Assembly: GCA_030446525.1 (NCBI GenBank)
Contig: JAUJNC010000079.1
Location: forward strand, 1 to 18,226
Reading direction: 5' to 3'
DNA: 18,226 nucleotides
From: Armatimonadaceae bacterium
Lineage (GTDB): Bacteria; Armatimonadota; Armatimonadia; Armatimonadales; Armatimonadaceae
Shown here: positions 6,031 to 13,210 of the stretch, one piece after another
Numbering within the stretch: the first letter of the stretch is position 1
Layout: each line of letters opens with the position of its first letter
Notes under the pieces: model-generated
What the model was told of the DNA's origin: nothing
Databases searched by the model: none
The model's input: only the letters and a program-made list of their open reading frames with translations
Translations under genes and position numbers: made by a program

Positions 6031-6296
6031 ATAACCAAGGCATAAAAGGAAACGCGGTCCCCCCGAAAGAGGACCGCGCGGTTTGGTGAACGGGGCCTGG
6101 CAGCCCCATTCGAATGTCTTGGCGACATTCTATTATACACCAACTCGCGCTCAGATTCTTTCGTAAGGCCAGATTCCTTCCAGCCTGCAACAACGAGCGC
6201 CGGGGAAACAGTTTGCGCAATGTTCGGGGAGTCATGCCCCCGAGCCGTTGCAAAGGCCAGACAGCGCATCCCCGCGCCGCTGTCTGGCCTTTTGCT
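6031..6296 (+). ncRNA. structured small RNA or attenuator leader upstream of the replication operon
   Basis: A consensus promoter and an intrinsic terminator define a transcript of about 265 nt with no convincing coding frame. Its first half folds clearly: CGCGGTCC/GGACCGCG (6053-6060, 6071-6078), GGGGC/GCCCC (6092-6096, 6103-6107) and GAATGTC/GACATTC (6112-6118, 6124-6130). TTGGTG (6083-6088) pairs with CACCAA (6138-6143) to close a junction around the last two hairpins. AAGGCCAGA at 6165-6173 can also pair with the terminator's right arm (6283-6291), which would prevent the terminator from forming. This suggests transcriptional attenuation of the downstream primase operon, or a trans-acting RNA with read-through. 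It matches no riboswitch class I know. Confidence 0.6.
6255..6293 (+). terminator. intrinsic terminator before the replication operon
   Basis: GGCCAGACAGCG (6255-6266) pairs perfectly with CGCTGTCTGGCC (6278-6289), followed by TTTTGCTTT; the AAA before the stem can extend the helix. It sits only 24 bases before the GTG start at 6317, so operon expression needs read-through or antitermination. Confidence 0.88.
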
Positions 6297-6316
6297 TTCA
6301 AGAAGGAGCGTGGGGA

Positions 6317-6661
6317 GTGACACCTACACAAACGCGGCCACAGGCGCCGCAACCGACGAAGAAACTGCCGACCTTCGAGGTCATTGAACTCAAGCCGGTC
6401 GAGCAGGGCAACCTGCTTGCCTTTGTGGCGGTGCGGATAGGACGCGATCCAACGGCGATCACCGTGCGGGAATTCCGCCTAGTGCAGCAGCCGGGACAGG
6501 CTGCCTGGGTCGCCTCGCCGCAACGATCATGGATCGATGAAGCCACCGGGCAACGGCGTTACACGAATCTGTTCGAATTCCCCCGCGAGTGGCGCCAGCC
6601 GCTCACAAACACCATCATCACTGCGTGGGAAGAGCACCAGCGGGAAGGGGGCGCCCGATGA
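6317..6661 (+). CDS. SpoVG-like protein, first gene of the replication operon
   Basis: The product is 114 aa from GTG 6317, with AGAAGGAG 8 bases upstream. After a 15-residue Pro/Gln-rich tail, residues 18-108 follow the SpoVG plan: FEVIELKPVEQGNLLAFVAV, a second strand ending in REFRLVQ, WVASPQRSWIDEATGQRRYT, and a C-terminal helix NTIITAWEEHQ. This parallels SpoVG's strand, 'FVAMPS' loop, 'RDIAHPI' and helix. SpoVG-family proteins are small DNA- or RNA-binding proteins, and related ones occur in phage and plasmid replication regions. The match is by pattern only. Its stop overlaps the next start (ATGA at 6658-6661), so the two proteins are made together. It lies just after a terminator. Confidence 0.6.
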   Translation: MTPTQTRPQAPQPTKKLPTFEVIELKPVEQGNLLAFVAVRIGRDPTAITVREFRLVQQPGQAAWVASPQRSWIDEATGQRRYTNLFEFPREWRQPLTNTIITAWEEHQREGGAR

Positions 6662-6927
6662 ACGCCCCCGAAATCCACCTGACCGCCTACGTCTTCGGGC
6701 TTAACGGGCCGCTCGTCGCCCAGGCCGACGTGACGATCCACCAGCCGCGCGGTCCGAAGCACTATTCGGTTTCGATGCGCCGCGACACGAACAGCGTGCG
6801 GCACTACCCCTTCTTCTGGCGCATGGGCGGCGTACCGCGCCGGTACCAGAACGCCGTCAGAAACGAAGTCGCCGATGTCGTGGATGCCGTTCTGAGCCGT
6901 GCGCGGCGGGAGGGCAGCCTGCCGTGA
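6658..6927 (+). CDS. small hypothetical protein between SpoVG-like and primase genes
   Basis: The product is 89 aa. ATG 6658 overlaps the upstream stop (ATGA) and its own TGA overlaps the primase GTG (GTGA at 6924-6927), so it is coupled on both sides. The sequence starts with a strand-rich segment (EIHLTAYVFGLNGPLVAQAD), has a basic aromatic middle (RHYPFFWRMGGVPRRYQ), and ends in a helix (EVADVVDAVLSRARREG). No zinc, nucleotide-binding or membrane motif is visible and I do not recognise a family. Position and charge suggest a DNA-binding accessory of the primase-helicase. Confidence 0.7.
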   Translation: MNAPEIHLTAYVFGLNGPLVAQADVTIHQPRGPKHYSVSMRRDTNSVRHYPFFWRMGGVPRRYQNAVRNEVADVVDAVLSRARREGSLP

Positions 6928-9659
6928 GCGAACCGTTACCCATCCTCTCTCCCCGGCTCGAAGCGATTCCCCCCGAACTGACGCGGCTCCCGCAGTGGGT
7001 CGTCTGGGAGGCGGTCAGGAAAGAAGACCCGGCCAAGGCGGGCGGCGCCAAAGTCACCAAAGTGCCCCACGACCCGAAGACGGGACGGAACGCCTCCTCC
7101 ACCGACCCGGCGACCTGGAGCGACTTCGCCACGGCGGCGCGCGCCTATCAGGAGAGCCGGGGCCGCTTCGCCGGCGTCGGCTTCGTGCTGACACCCTCCG
7201 ACCCGTTCGCCGGGGTGGACCTTGACGACGCCATCACGGACACGAAGGAGTTGACCCCCGAAGCGGCGCGCTTCGTGTCCCTGCTCGACTCCTACACCGA
7301 GGTGTCCCCGTCAGGCAAGGGCCTGCGCGTGTTCGTGCGAGCCGCCCTCCCTCCGGGCGGGCGCAAGCGCGGCACCACCGAGGTGTACGAGGAGGGGCGG
7401 TTCTTGACAATCACCGGCAGGAGCTGGCGCGGCACGCCGGCGGGTATCGAGGCGCGCCAGGCCGAAGTCGAAGAGATGCACCGCGAGGTGTGGCCCCCGC
7501 CGCCGCCGCGCCCGCCGCGCGAAAAAGGGCGCGGTGAAGGCGCGGATGTCCCGCAAGACGACAACGACCTGCTGGCCCTGGCCACGCGCGCAAACAACGG
7601 CGACAAAATCGCCGCCCTGTACCGTGGTGACTGGCAAGGGCAAGGGTTCACGTCCCAATCAGAGGCCGACGCTTCGCTCTGCTCGCTGCTCGCCTTCTGG
7701 ACCGGCGACGATCCCGCCCGCCTGGACCGCCTGTTCCGGGGCTCCGCGCTGATGCGCCCCAAGTGGGATGCAGTGCGCTTCGGCAACGGCGACACCTACG
7801 GGGCGCGCACCGTGGCGTTCAGTCTGTCGGGCTGCACAGAGTTCTACAGCCCGCCCGGGTCGGCGGCGGCGCGCGAGCATGGCCGGCGAAAGCGCGCCGA
7901 GGCGTCCGAGGCGGCGACGTCGGCCGAGGGCTTGCCGGTTATCGAGACGAACGGGCGGCACCTGCGGGACGTGTCCGCCGACGCCCTCGACGCCCTGAAA
8001 AAGGCGAACGACCCGCCGCAGATATTCGTACGAGACCGGCGCCTCGTACGCATCGGCACGGACACGAAAGGGCGACCCGCCATCGAAACGCTCAGCGAGG
8101 CGGCCCTGTGCGGGCACCTGGCGCGGGCCGTGAACTTCGTCAGCACGTCGGATAAACGCGGAGCCGTGCCCGTCGCACCCAGCGAGAAGGTCGTCAAGGA
8201 CATCCTGGCGATGCCCTCCTGGCCGGGCTTCCCGGCCCTAGACGCCATCGTGACCGCGCCTATCGTTGCGCCGGACGGCACGCTCGTCACGGAGCCCGGG
8301 TACCAGCCCGCGGCACGAGTCTATTACCACGACGCGGAAGGGCTCCGGCTGCCGGACTCCACGCCGACGCCGGCCAACGTGCAGAAAGCCAAGGCGCTGC
8401 TGCTGGACACGCTGCTGGGCGACTTCCCGTTCGTGCGCGACGGCAAGCCCGTCGGCGACGATCCGGACGATGAACGGCGGGACAGCGCATCGCGCGCGCA
8501 CACCCTCGGCTTGGCGCTGGTGCCCTTCGTGCGGCAGGTGATCCGGGGGCCGGTCCCGCTCAATCTCATCGACGCGCCGACACCGGGGAGCGGGAAGACG
8601 CTCCTGGTGCAGGTGGTGACGGGAATCTTCAGCCCCGGCGGGGCGACCGTCGCGACGGCGCCGACGGAAGAGGAGGAGTGGCGCAAGCGCATCACGAGCG
8701 CCCTGTCGGACGGGCCGCCGTTCATCTTCTTTGACAATATCAAGCGCCGGCTCAGCTCGGCGAGCCTGGCCGCGGCCCTCACCGCGACGGAATGGGAAGA
8801 CCGGCTGTTCGGGCGCAACGACACCCTGGTGCGCCTGCCCATCCGCTGCGTGTGGGTCGGGACAGCGAACAACGTCGAGATGGAAGACGAGCAGGTGCGG
8901 CGCACCGTCTCGATCCGGATTGACGCGAAACAGGAGCGGCCCGAAGACCGCCAGGATTTCAAAATCGCAGACATCCGCGAATGGACGCATCAGAATCGAC
9001 CGCAGCTCATCGCCGCGGCTCTCACCCTGGTGCGGGCCTGGCTGGAGGCGGGGCGCCCGACATGGAAAGGCAAGCTGCTCGGCTCGTACGAGTCCTGGTG
9101 CCTGGTCGTGGGCGGCATACTCGATACCATCGGCGTGCCGGGCTTTCTGGAAAACCGCACAGAGCTCTATGAGCGCCTGGACCCCGAGCGGGAGAAGTGG
9201 GCCGGCTTTTTCGAGGCGTGGTACGAGAAGCACGGCGAAGCGAAAGTCAAGACCGCCGACGTGCTCGACCTGGCGATCGAGGCCGAGATAGTCGAGCACG
9301 GAGACAGCGCCGCTAAAGCTTTTGGCAAGATGCTGCGCGGGCGGGTAGACCGCATTTTCGGCGGACTCCGGCTCGAAAACGCGGGCACGGTGCAACGCGT
9401 GGCCCGCTACCGAATCCGAAAGTGTGTATCAGGTGTATGTTGTGTATCAACTCCCTCCGTAAGGGAGAATGTATTTCGAGGGCAAGAAGCGGCTGGCTCG
9501 AATACAAAAGACGGTAGGGCGGGGACTGATACACAACATACACCTGATACACACAGCACGCCGCCGGATGATGACGACCTGAGCGATCTTGCCGACCCGT
9601 TCGCTGATTCCGACAGCAACGATGGGCACGAAGGTGCTTGGGAGGAGGTAATTATCTAA
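6924..9659 (+). CDS. replicative primase-polymerase/helicase (NrS-1-like AEP plus SF3/AAA+ helicase)
   Basis: The product is 911 aa. Residues 20-170 form an archaeo-eukaryotic primase-type (PrimPol) domain: QWVVWE, KVPHDPKTG, catalytic D99 and D101 in GVDLDD, SPSGKGLRVFV (128-138) and EVYEEGRFLTITG (153-165). Residues 212-290 match the helix-bundle domain that follows the catalytic core in NrS-1-type phage primases. The helicase part has Walker A TPGSGKT (553-559), Walker B FIFFDN (600-605), a sensor Asn pair (N649-N650) and an arginine-finger-like RR (659-660). Such proteins prime, extend and unwind DNA at phage, plasmid or satellite origins. The tail after residue 830 is low-complexity because it encodes the iteron inverted repeat. 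The GTG start overlaps the previous stop (GTGA), so the genes are coupled. Confidence 0.88.
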   Translation: MSEPLPILSPRLEAIPPELTRLPQWVVWEAVRKEDPAKAGGAKVTKVPHDPKTGRNASSTDPATWSDFATAARAYQESRGRFAGVGFVLTPSDPFAGVDLDDAITDTKELTPEAARFVSLLDSYTEVSPSGKGLRVFVRAALPPGGRKRGTTEVYEEGRFLTITGRSWRGTPAGIEARQAEVEEMHREVWPPPPPRPPREKGRGEGADVPQDDNDLLALATRANNGDKIAALYRGDWQGQGFTSQSEADASLCSLLAFWTGDDPARLDRLFRGSALMRPKWDAVRFGNGDTYGARTVAFSLSGCTEFYSPPGSAAAREHGRRKRAEASEAATSAEGLPVIETNGRHLRDVSADALDALKKANDPPQIFVRDRRLVRIGTDTKGRPAIETLSEAALCGHLARAVNFVSTSDKRGAVPVAPSEKVVKDILAMPSWPGFPALDAIVTAPIVAPDGTLVTEPGYQPAARVYYHDAEGLRLPDSTPTPANVQKAKALLLDTLLGDFPFVRDGKPVGDDPDDERRDSASRAHTLGLALVPFVRQVIRGPVPLNLIDAPTPGSGKTLLVQVVTGIFSPGGATVATAPTEEEEWRKRITSALSDGPPFIFFDNIKRRLSSASLAAALTATEWEDRLFGRNDTLVRLPIRCVWVGTANNVEMEDEQVRRTVSIRIDAKQERPEDRQDFKIADIREWTHQNRPQLIAAALTLVRAWLEAGRPTWKGKLLGSYESWCLVVGGILDTIGVPGFLENRTELYERLDPEREKWAGFFEAWYEKHGEAKVKTADVLDLAIEAEIVEHGDSAAKAFGKMLRGRVDRIFGGLRLENAGTVQRVARYRIRKCVSGVCCVSTPSVRENVFRGQEAAGSNTKDGRAGTDTQHTPDTHSTPPDDDDLSDLADPFADSDSNDGHEGAWEEVII
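9422..9554. repeat. candidate replication origin: inverted iteron array inside the primase gene
   Basis: Left arm 9422-9449 and right arm 9527-9554 are perfect 28-bp inverted repeats. Each arm is built from three 9-bp units: GTGTATCAG, GTGTATGTT and GTGTATCAA at 9424-9450, mirrored on the right. Between the arms are two smaller hairpins: CTCCC/GGGAG (9451-9455, 9463-9467) and TCGAG/CTCGA flanked by GTAT/ATAC (9471-9504). The array lies in the last tenth of the primase-helicase gene, as in phages and islands whose origin is next to or inside rep genes. A terminator or regulatory cruciform is possible but would not need iterons. Confidence 0.8.
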
Positions 9660-10274
9660 TGCCTCCAACGACAATGCCCCCTGCCGTCTTTCTTGAGGAG
9701 TTGCACCGGCGCCGGGTGACTGTGACCATTGACGGCGACAGGCTGCGTGCCTTCGGCCCTGCTTCGGCGCTCACCCCGGCCGTGGGGGACTACCTCCTCC
9801 GCCACAAGCCCGAACTACTCGGCCTGCTGCGCCGCGAGCACGAGGACGTCGGGCCGGGATCGCCCTCTGTGGCGCCCGAAGAGGCCCAACGGCCACAACA
9901 CCCGCCCGCACCCGAAACCGCTCTCACAGGCGGTTCTGACGCGATTGCGAACCCGTTCGACGGCATGACGGAGCGCGAATACCTGGAGCCGTACCGGGAC
10001 TTAATCTGCGCCGCGCTCGACGGCGAGCTGCCGGGCGGGCCGGTGCCCGTCGCAGGCGTCGGAGTCGTCACGGACCCGGCGGCGGCGACGCTGGCGGCGG
10101 GCAGGGAGCTGCTGCGCCTGGTGCGGGCCGGGCAGCCGACACGGACGCGCGGCCGCGGATTGCCTGCGGGCGCTATCAGGGCTGTCGGCGTGGTGGGACG
10201 GCGTACCTGCGCCCTGCGGCTCGTTGTTCGAGGAAGCCGCCGAACCGGGACAGCCGCGCAAGTGGTACGGGTGA
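9659..10274 (+). pseudogene. TubC-docking-like N-terminal protein, probable frameshift near the 3' end
   Basis: ATG 9659 overlaps the primase stop (TAATG), with GGAGGAGGT 9 bases upstream. Residues 9-60 (FLEELHRRRVTVTIDGDRLR to KPELLGLLRR) match the TubC N-terminal docking-like fold often found on small proteins beside phage and plasmid primases. Then comes a disordered segment and FDGMTEREYLEPYRDLICAA. The frame continues to 10408, but the last 85 residues are Arg/Gly/Val-rich and look out of frame. Skipping one base between about 10110 and 10165 gives a natural ending, LSAWWDGVPAPCGSLFEEAA and on to RKWYG with a stop at 10272-10274. So I read one gene ending at 10274 with a 1-nt indel. Function: probable protein-protein adaptor, unknown partner. 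Confidence 0.6.
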
Positions 10275-10281
10275 AAGCCCC

Positions 10282-10311
10282 CGGCTTTGTCGCGCCGGCG
10301 CGACAAAGCCG
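10282..10311. repeat. 30-bp perfect palindrome, CGACAAA type
   Basis: CGGCTTTGTCGCGCC is followed directly by its exact reverse complement, with no loop. It starts eight bases after the inferred stop of the TubC-like gene. A near copy (TTTGTCGCGCC core) lies at 14360-14381 beside the terminase genes. It may terminate the replication operon, but zero loop, no T tract and the second copy suggest a protein-binding site. Confidence 0.8.
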
Positions 10312-10516
10312 ACCGCCGAACCGGCGCGCTTTGAAAATCCGCTGTTTTGGCGCCGGATTCAGCCTGACCGGGGGCGTGCAGTTGCCTGGGTCGCTCCAAG
10401 ACCTGTGATGCCTGGTTGTGTTACGTTATCGGGAGTGTCGTGCCCGCGGGCGCAGAGCAAACTGCGGGCCGCATCCGTGCCTAGTGCAAGCGGTATGTTA
10501 GGTTGATTGGCTACTA

Positions 10517-11373
10517 CTAATCGCGGATTAAGCCATAGTCTCGCATGAGTCGCGCAAGTTCTTTGCCAAAGGACTCAGCGTGTTCTTCCTCGACAATTTG
10601 ATGTTCAAGTTCCATTGTATTGAGGAGTTTGAGGGCATTACGGTAGGCCGACATATGATCTGGATCAGTAGGTTTCCCCAGAAGCAAGTACAACTTGCCA
10701 AGTGCCTGTTGGCGTCCCAACACTTGTGCTTCGCCCAATAGCTTGTCCACGCGGTCACGAATACTACGCTTCTCCGCGTAATCCATTGATACCGGTTGGA
10801 GAGCCTGCCTTCCGTTCCTGAATGCGTAGTCGAACGTATAATCGAAATCGTCCACCTGAAATGTCTTTTCTTCCAGGTGTTGACTTACGTTCTCGCTCCG
10901 AAGGACATTCTGATAAACCGCCCAAACATCTTTGTCATCTCTCTTCACGCGTTGTGTCTGGTCATACTGGGAGAGGATGAATCGCTCGAATAGCGTATCC
11001 AGTGTTTCATCCAAGTCTTTCGTCACACCGCAGAGCGTGGGACCAAATTGATAAGACAGCCCCTGATCCGGCCAGATGTCAGCTACGATCTGCACTAAGT
11101 CACGGGGGGCTTCGTCGAACTGGAGAATGTCGGCCCGAGCCGCTCTGCCCATCGATCGAAAGCTCGCTCGATCCGGTTGATGGTGCTGCGGTACTGGTCA
11201 CCGTTGAAGCCAGCAAAAGCATCGGAAAGCCGCTTGAACCGTCCGTTCAATCGCGCCTTGAGGTAAACAGCCGCAGCGCAATAAAGAACGATGCCGATAT
11301 TCAAGGCTTCGCCGGTGGAGGGATCATGCAAGTAGCGCGCTACACTGTACTGGTATGTTAGCTTGTGACTCAT
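10517..11373 (-). pseudogene. DUF3037 protein split by a frameshift, partner of the HipA-like kinase
   Basis: The N-terminal half, from ATG (complement of 11371-11373; AGGAG about 9 bases upstream), reads MSHKLTYQYSVARYLHDPST and on to ALNIGIVLYC, the usual start of DUF3037 proteins. It runs into a stop near 11095. The C-terminal half (QFDEAPRDLVQIVADI, LDETLDTLFERFIL and on to RLMRDYGLIRD) is in another frame and has no sensible start of its own. The frames overlap at 11095-11152, which includes a G6 run at 11104-11109. A single indel there would restore one protein of about 280 residues. DUF3037 genes often sit beside HipA-like kinases, as here. Their role is unproven, possibly toxin-antitoxin or defence. 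It is either a broken gene or a sequencing error. Confidence 0.7.
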
Positions 11374-11468
11374 GGGAGCAGGCTCCTGTTCAACTCCCTC
11401 TCGAATTCCTTAGCGTGTGTGCGAACGGTGCCAAGTGCCGCACAATCTTGGTCGCGTGCGTCATCCAT
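11370..11468 (-). CDS. possible 32-aa coupling ORF between kinase and DUF3037
   Basis: ATG (complement of 11466-11468) overlaps the end of the kinase gene (ATGGATGA) and the TGA overlaps the DUF3037 start (CCATGAG). The product reads MDDARDQDCAALGTVRTHAK and ends in RELNRSLLP. No ribosome-binding site of its own is visible. It may simply keep ribosomes moving between the two genes or be a chance frame. Confidence 0.3.
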   Translation of the reverse strand: MDDARDQDCAALGTVRTHAKEFERELNRSLLP

Positions 11469-12174
11469 GGTACCGGAGTGAGGCAAACAACTGCTCTATT
11501 TTACCATCTGATAATGCTGCCAAATCCGTCATAAAGCCACTCCAGTCATGGACTTTTCCGCGTAGGCTAGGGTGAAAAAGGTGATCACGCGCCATCTGCG
11601 GGTCCACTTGCCACGGCTCGGTTGCCGCGAACAGAACCAAGACGAAACTGAAACACATTTCGAAATCGAAAGCGAGAAGGTTGCCGTTTCGCCATGCGCA
11701 GTTCGTTTTGCGCTCGCGCGTCCGGTCGGGGTTCTGGACGAGCATATCGAAAGCGTAAATCGGGGCAGCTTGGGCGAGTTCCCTGGGTAGTTGGAGGACG
11801 ACATTCCGCTCCACGGCAGCAAGGCCTCGCAGATACTCCACCCCAACGCCAAAACCCGTCTGGAGGTTGATCCTGTTCCTCGTGACTTCGGGGTGTGACC
11901 TCATTGCCCCCACGAACTCCGGGCTAAGTTCGACTATGGCAGGCTGTGGTGTCCGGATCCCAAAATGCTGTGCGAGAATGTTGCCAACGAATTCACAACA
12001 AAGGGCAAGCGGTGTGACTTCCGGATGACCGACCGACTTTACCAAAAGTGACTTCTTTAGTCGCAGACCGTTCAGGGCCGCGATATGCGAACAATCGATT
12101 TGCATCGGGCAGGTCTTCCCGCTCGTGTTGACAGTGACAAAAGAATCAGCCTCCCAGACTTCTAGTTCGGGCAA
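11461..12174 (-). CDS. HipA-like kinase (HipA_2 type)
   Basis: The product is 237 aa. TTG (complement of 12172-12174) is used as start, with AAGGAG about 8 bases upstream. K46 in SLLVKS fits the ATP-binding lysine. FVGNILAQHFGIRTPQPAIV (62-81) matches the HipA-family pattern of a helix followed by PxPxxxIV. The catalytic loop is DMLVQNPDRTRERKTN (143-158), and FDFE at 169-172 gives the metal-binding Asp. Short HipA-like proteins of this type lack the N-terminal HipA domain and commonly pair with DUF3037 proteins, which follows here. HipA proper is a Ser kinase that inhibits glutamyl-tRNA synthetase; the target here is unknown. The pair is on the opposite strand to the phage-like genes and is less GC-rich, which suggests inserted cargo. 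Confidence 0.75.
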   Translation of the reverse strand: MPELEVWEADSFVTVNTSGKTCPMQIDCSHIAALNGLRLKKSLLVKSVGHPEVTPLALCCEFVGNILAQHFGIRTPQPAIVELSPEFVGAMRSHPEVTRNRINLQTGFGVGVEYLRGLAAVERNVVLQLPRELAQAAPIYAFDMLVQNPDRTRERKTNCAWRNGNLLAFDFEMCFSFVLVLFAATEPWQVDPQMARDHLFHPSLRGKVHDWSGFMTDLAALSDGKIEQLFASLRYHG

Positions 12175-12349
12175 AGCACTACTCCTTAGCGCTCATTACA
12201 ATCCGCGATTTCCCCTCCGGGGCCGTCGCTTCCTCCCTCGATCCCGTGGCGGAGCAAACGCCGGGATGTCAGCGATTGGTAGCACGCAGAGGTTTCTAGC
12301 CCACGCGACAGAATTGCAGCAACAAATCGAATCTCCACGGAACAAATAC

Positions 12350-12378
12350 TTGCTTATCCTCGTCTAAACAAATAGAAT
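12350..12378 (+). promoter_or_regulatory. candidate promoter of the packaging operon
   Basis: TTGCTT (12350-12355), 17 bases, TAGAAT (12373-12378). It lies about 60 bases upstream of the RHH gene in the AT-rich gap of 265 bases between the divergent kinase gene and the packaging operon. No clear promoter for the kinase gene is visible in the same gap. Confidence 0.5.
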
Positions 12379-12439
12379 ACGCATCGGATATACGTTTTAA
12401 GCGGCTGCATCCAGCGGACAGGAAGAAGAGGAAGCAGAT

Positions 12440-12658
12440 ATGAGCGACTCGCAGCAACATCCGGGCAGGCCGCCCGAAGAGCCCCGGGACCTGCGCCGCG
12501 TCTCGGTGCTCCTGCCCCCGCGGCTCGTCTCGGCGCTGGATTCGGCGGCCAGGGCGCAGGGCGGAGCGACGAACCGATCCGACGTGATTAGGACCGCCTG
12601 CGCGCTGCACCTGGGGCTGGAGACCGGCGGGCAAGGGGAGCACGCACCGCGCCGCTGA
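12440..12658 (+). CDS. ribbon-helix-helix protein, first gene of the packaging operon
   Basis: The product is 72 aa. After a polar N-terminus, residues 18-60 (LRRVSVLLPPRLVSALDSAA then NRSDVIRTACALHLGL) show the RHH layout of strand, helix and helix, with the typical NRSDVIR turn. An AGAGGA site lies about 7 bases before the ATG. RHH proteins of this size bind operators as dimers. Being first in the operon behind an AT-rich promoter region, it may autoregulate the packaging genes. There is no adjacent toxin, so an antitoxin role is unlikely. Confidence 0.75.
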   Translation: MSDSQQHPGRPPEEPRDLRRVSVLLPPRLVSALDSAARAQGGATNRSDVIRTACALHLGLETGGQGEHAPRR

Positions 12659-12714
12659 ACGGGGCAGCCGGCGCCGAGCTAACAACCGCCCCGAGGATAG
12701 AAGGACACAACGAG

Positions 12715-12936
12715 ATGCCAGAGACTTTTGACGCCGTGAGCGCGGCCGACGCGCCCGCCCCGGAGACCGTCTTCGACCAGATACGGCGGGAGGCCGCCGA
12801 GGAGCAGGAGCAGGCCGCCGACACGGCGGCCTCGCCCGGCGAAGACCCCGGCACGGACGCCCCCGTGGAGCCCGACTGGGACAGCCCCGCCGCAGCTGGC
12901 ACGGGCGAACCCGCCCCGCAGGAGTACAACCGATGA
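12715..12936 (+). CDS. small acidic protein with FDQIR motif (1)
   Basis: The product is 73 aa, strongly acidic and Ala/Pro-rich, probably disordered apart from one helix: VFDQIRREAAEEQEQAA (19-35). The same motif, including the preceding APAP or PAPA, recurs in the next gene (VFDQIRAEANARQEQ). AGAAGGA lies about 10 bases upstream of the ATG, and the stop overlaps the next start (ATGA at 12933-12936). The function is unknown; the shared helix suggests binding to a common partner. Confidence 0.65.
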   Translation: MPETFDAVSAADAPAPETVFDQIRREAAEEQEQAADTAASPGEDPGTDAPVEPDWDSPAAAGTGEPAPQEYNR

Positions 12937-13208
12937 CAGGACCGACGAGAACCGCGCCCGAACTGGCTGCCATGATAGGCGGCAAGTTCGGCCTAACCAC
13001 GGAGCAGCAACGCGAGCTTTGCGAGCTTCCTATCAATTCGCTGGAAACAATCGCGCGCGAACTGGCGCAGATGACGCGCGATGCCGCCGACGAAGCCAAG
13101 CCCGCCCCGGCGAACGTCTTTGACCAAATCCGGGCCGAAGCAAACGCCCGGCAGGAGCAGGAGCGGGAGCGGGTTACACGCTTCAACGAGCGCCTGGGGA
13201 GGTACTAG
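12933..13208 (+). CDS. small protein with FDQIR motif (2)
   Basis: The product is 91 aa. Residues 8-50 form a helical domain (APELAAMIGGKFGLTTEQQR, then INSLETIARELAQM). A Pro/Ala linker follows, then VFDQIRAEANARQEQERER (62-80) and a short tail. The C-terminal helix repeats the motif of the preceding protein, while the N-terminal domain is absent there. Its ATG overlaps the upstream stop (ATGA), so the two proteins are made in linked amounts. I cannot name a family. The position before terminase genes fits a packaging accessory or regulator. Confidence 0.7.
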   Translation: MTGPTRTAPELAAMIGGKFGLTTEQQRELCELPINSLETIARELAQMTRDAADEAKPAPANVFDQIRAEANARQEQERERVTRFNERLGRY

Positions 13209-13210
13209 GG

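Noticed and set aside
6092..6130. tRNA or tRNA-like gene around ATTCGAAT
   Set aside because: The T-loop-like sequence is not flanked by a pairing T stem, and no acceptor stem or anticodon arm can be drawn.
733..6567. 15-base match ACGGCGTTACACGAA near 734 and 6554
   Set aside because: One copy is inside a coding gene, there is no extended similarity, and one such match in a window this size can be chance.
8238..9395. 385-codon minus-strand open frame
   Set aside because: Antisense shadow of the primase-helicase gene, whose Walker motifs are certain.
9422..9554. CRISPR-like array
   Set aside because: Repeat units are 9 bp, tandem without spacers, and mirrored; this fits iterons, not CRISPR, and no cas gene is present.
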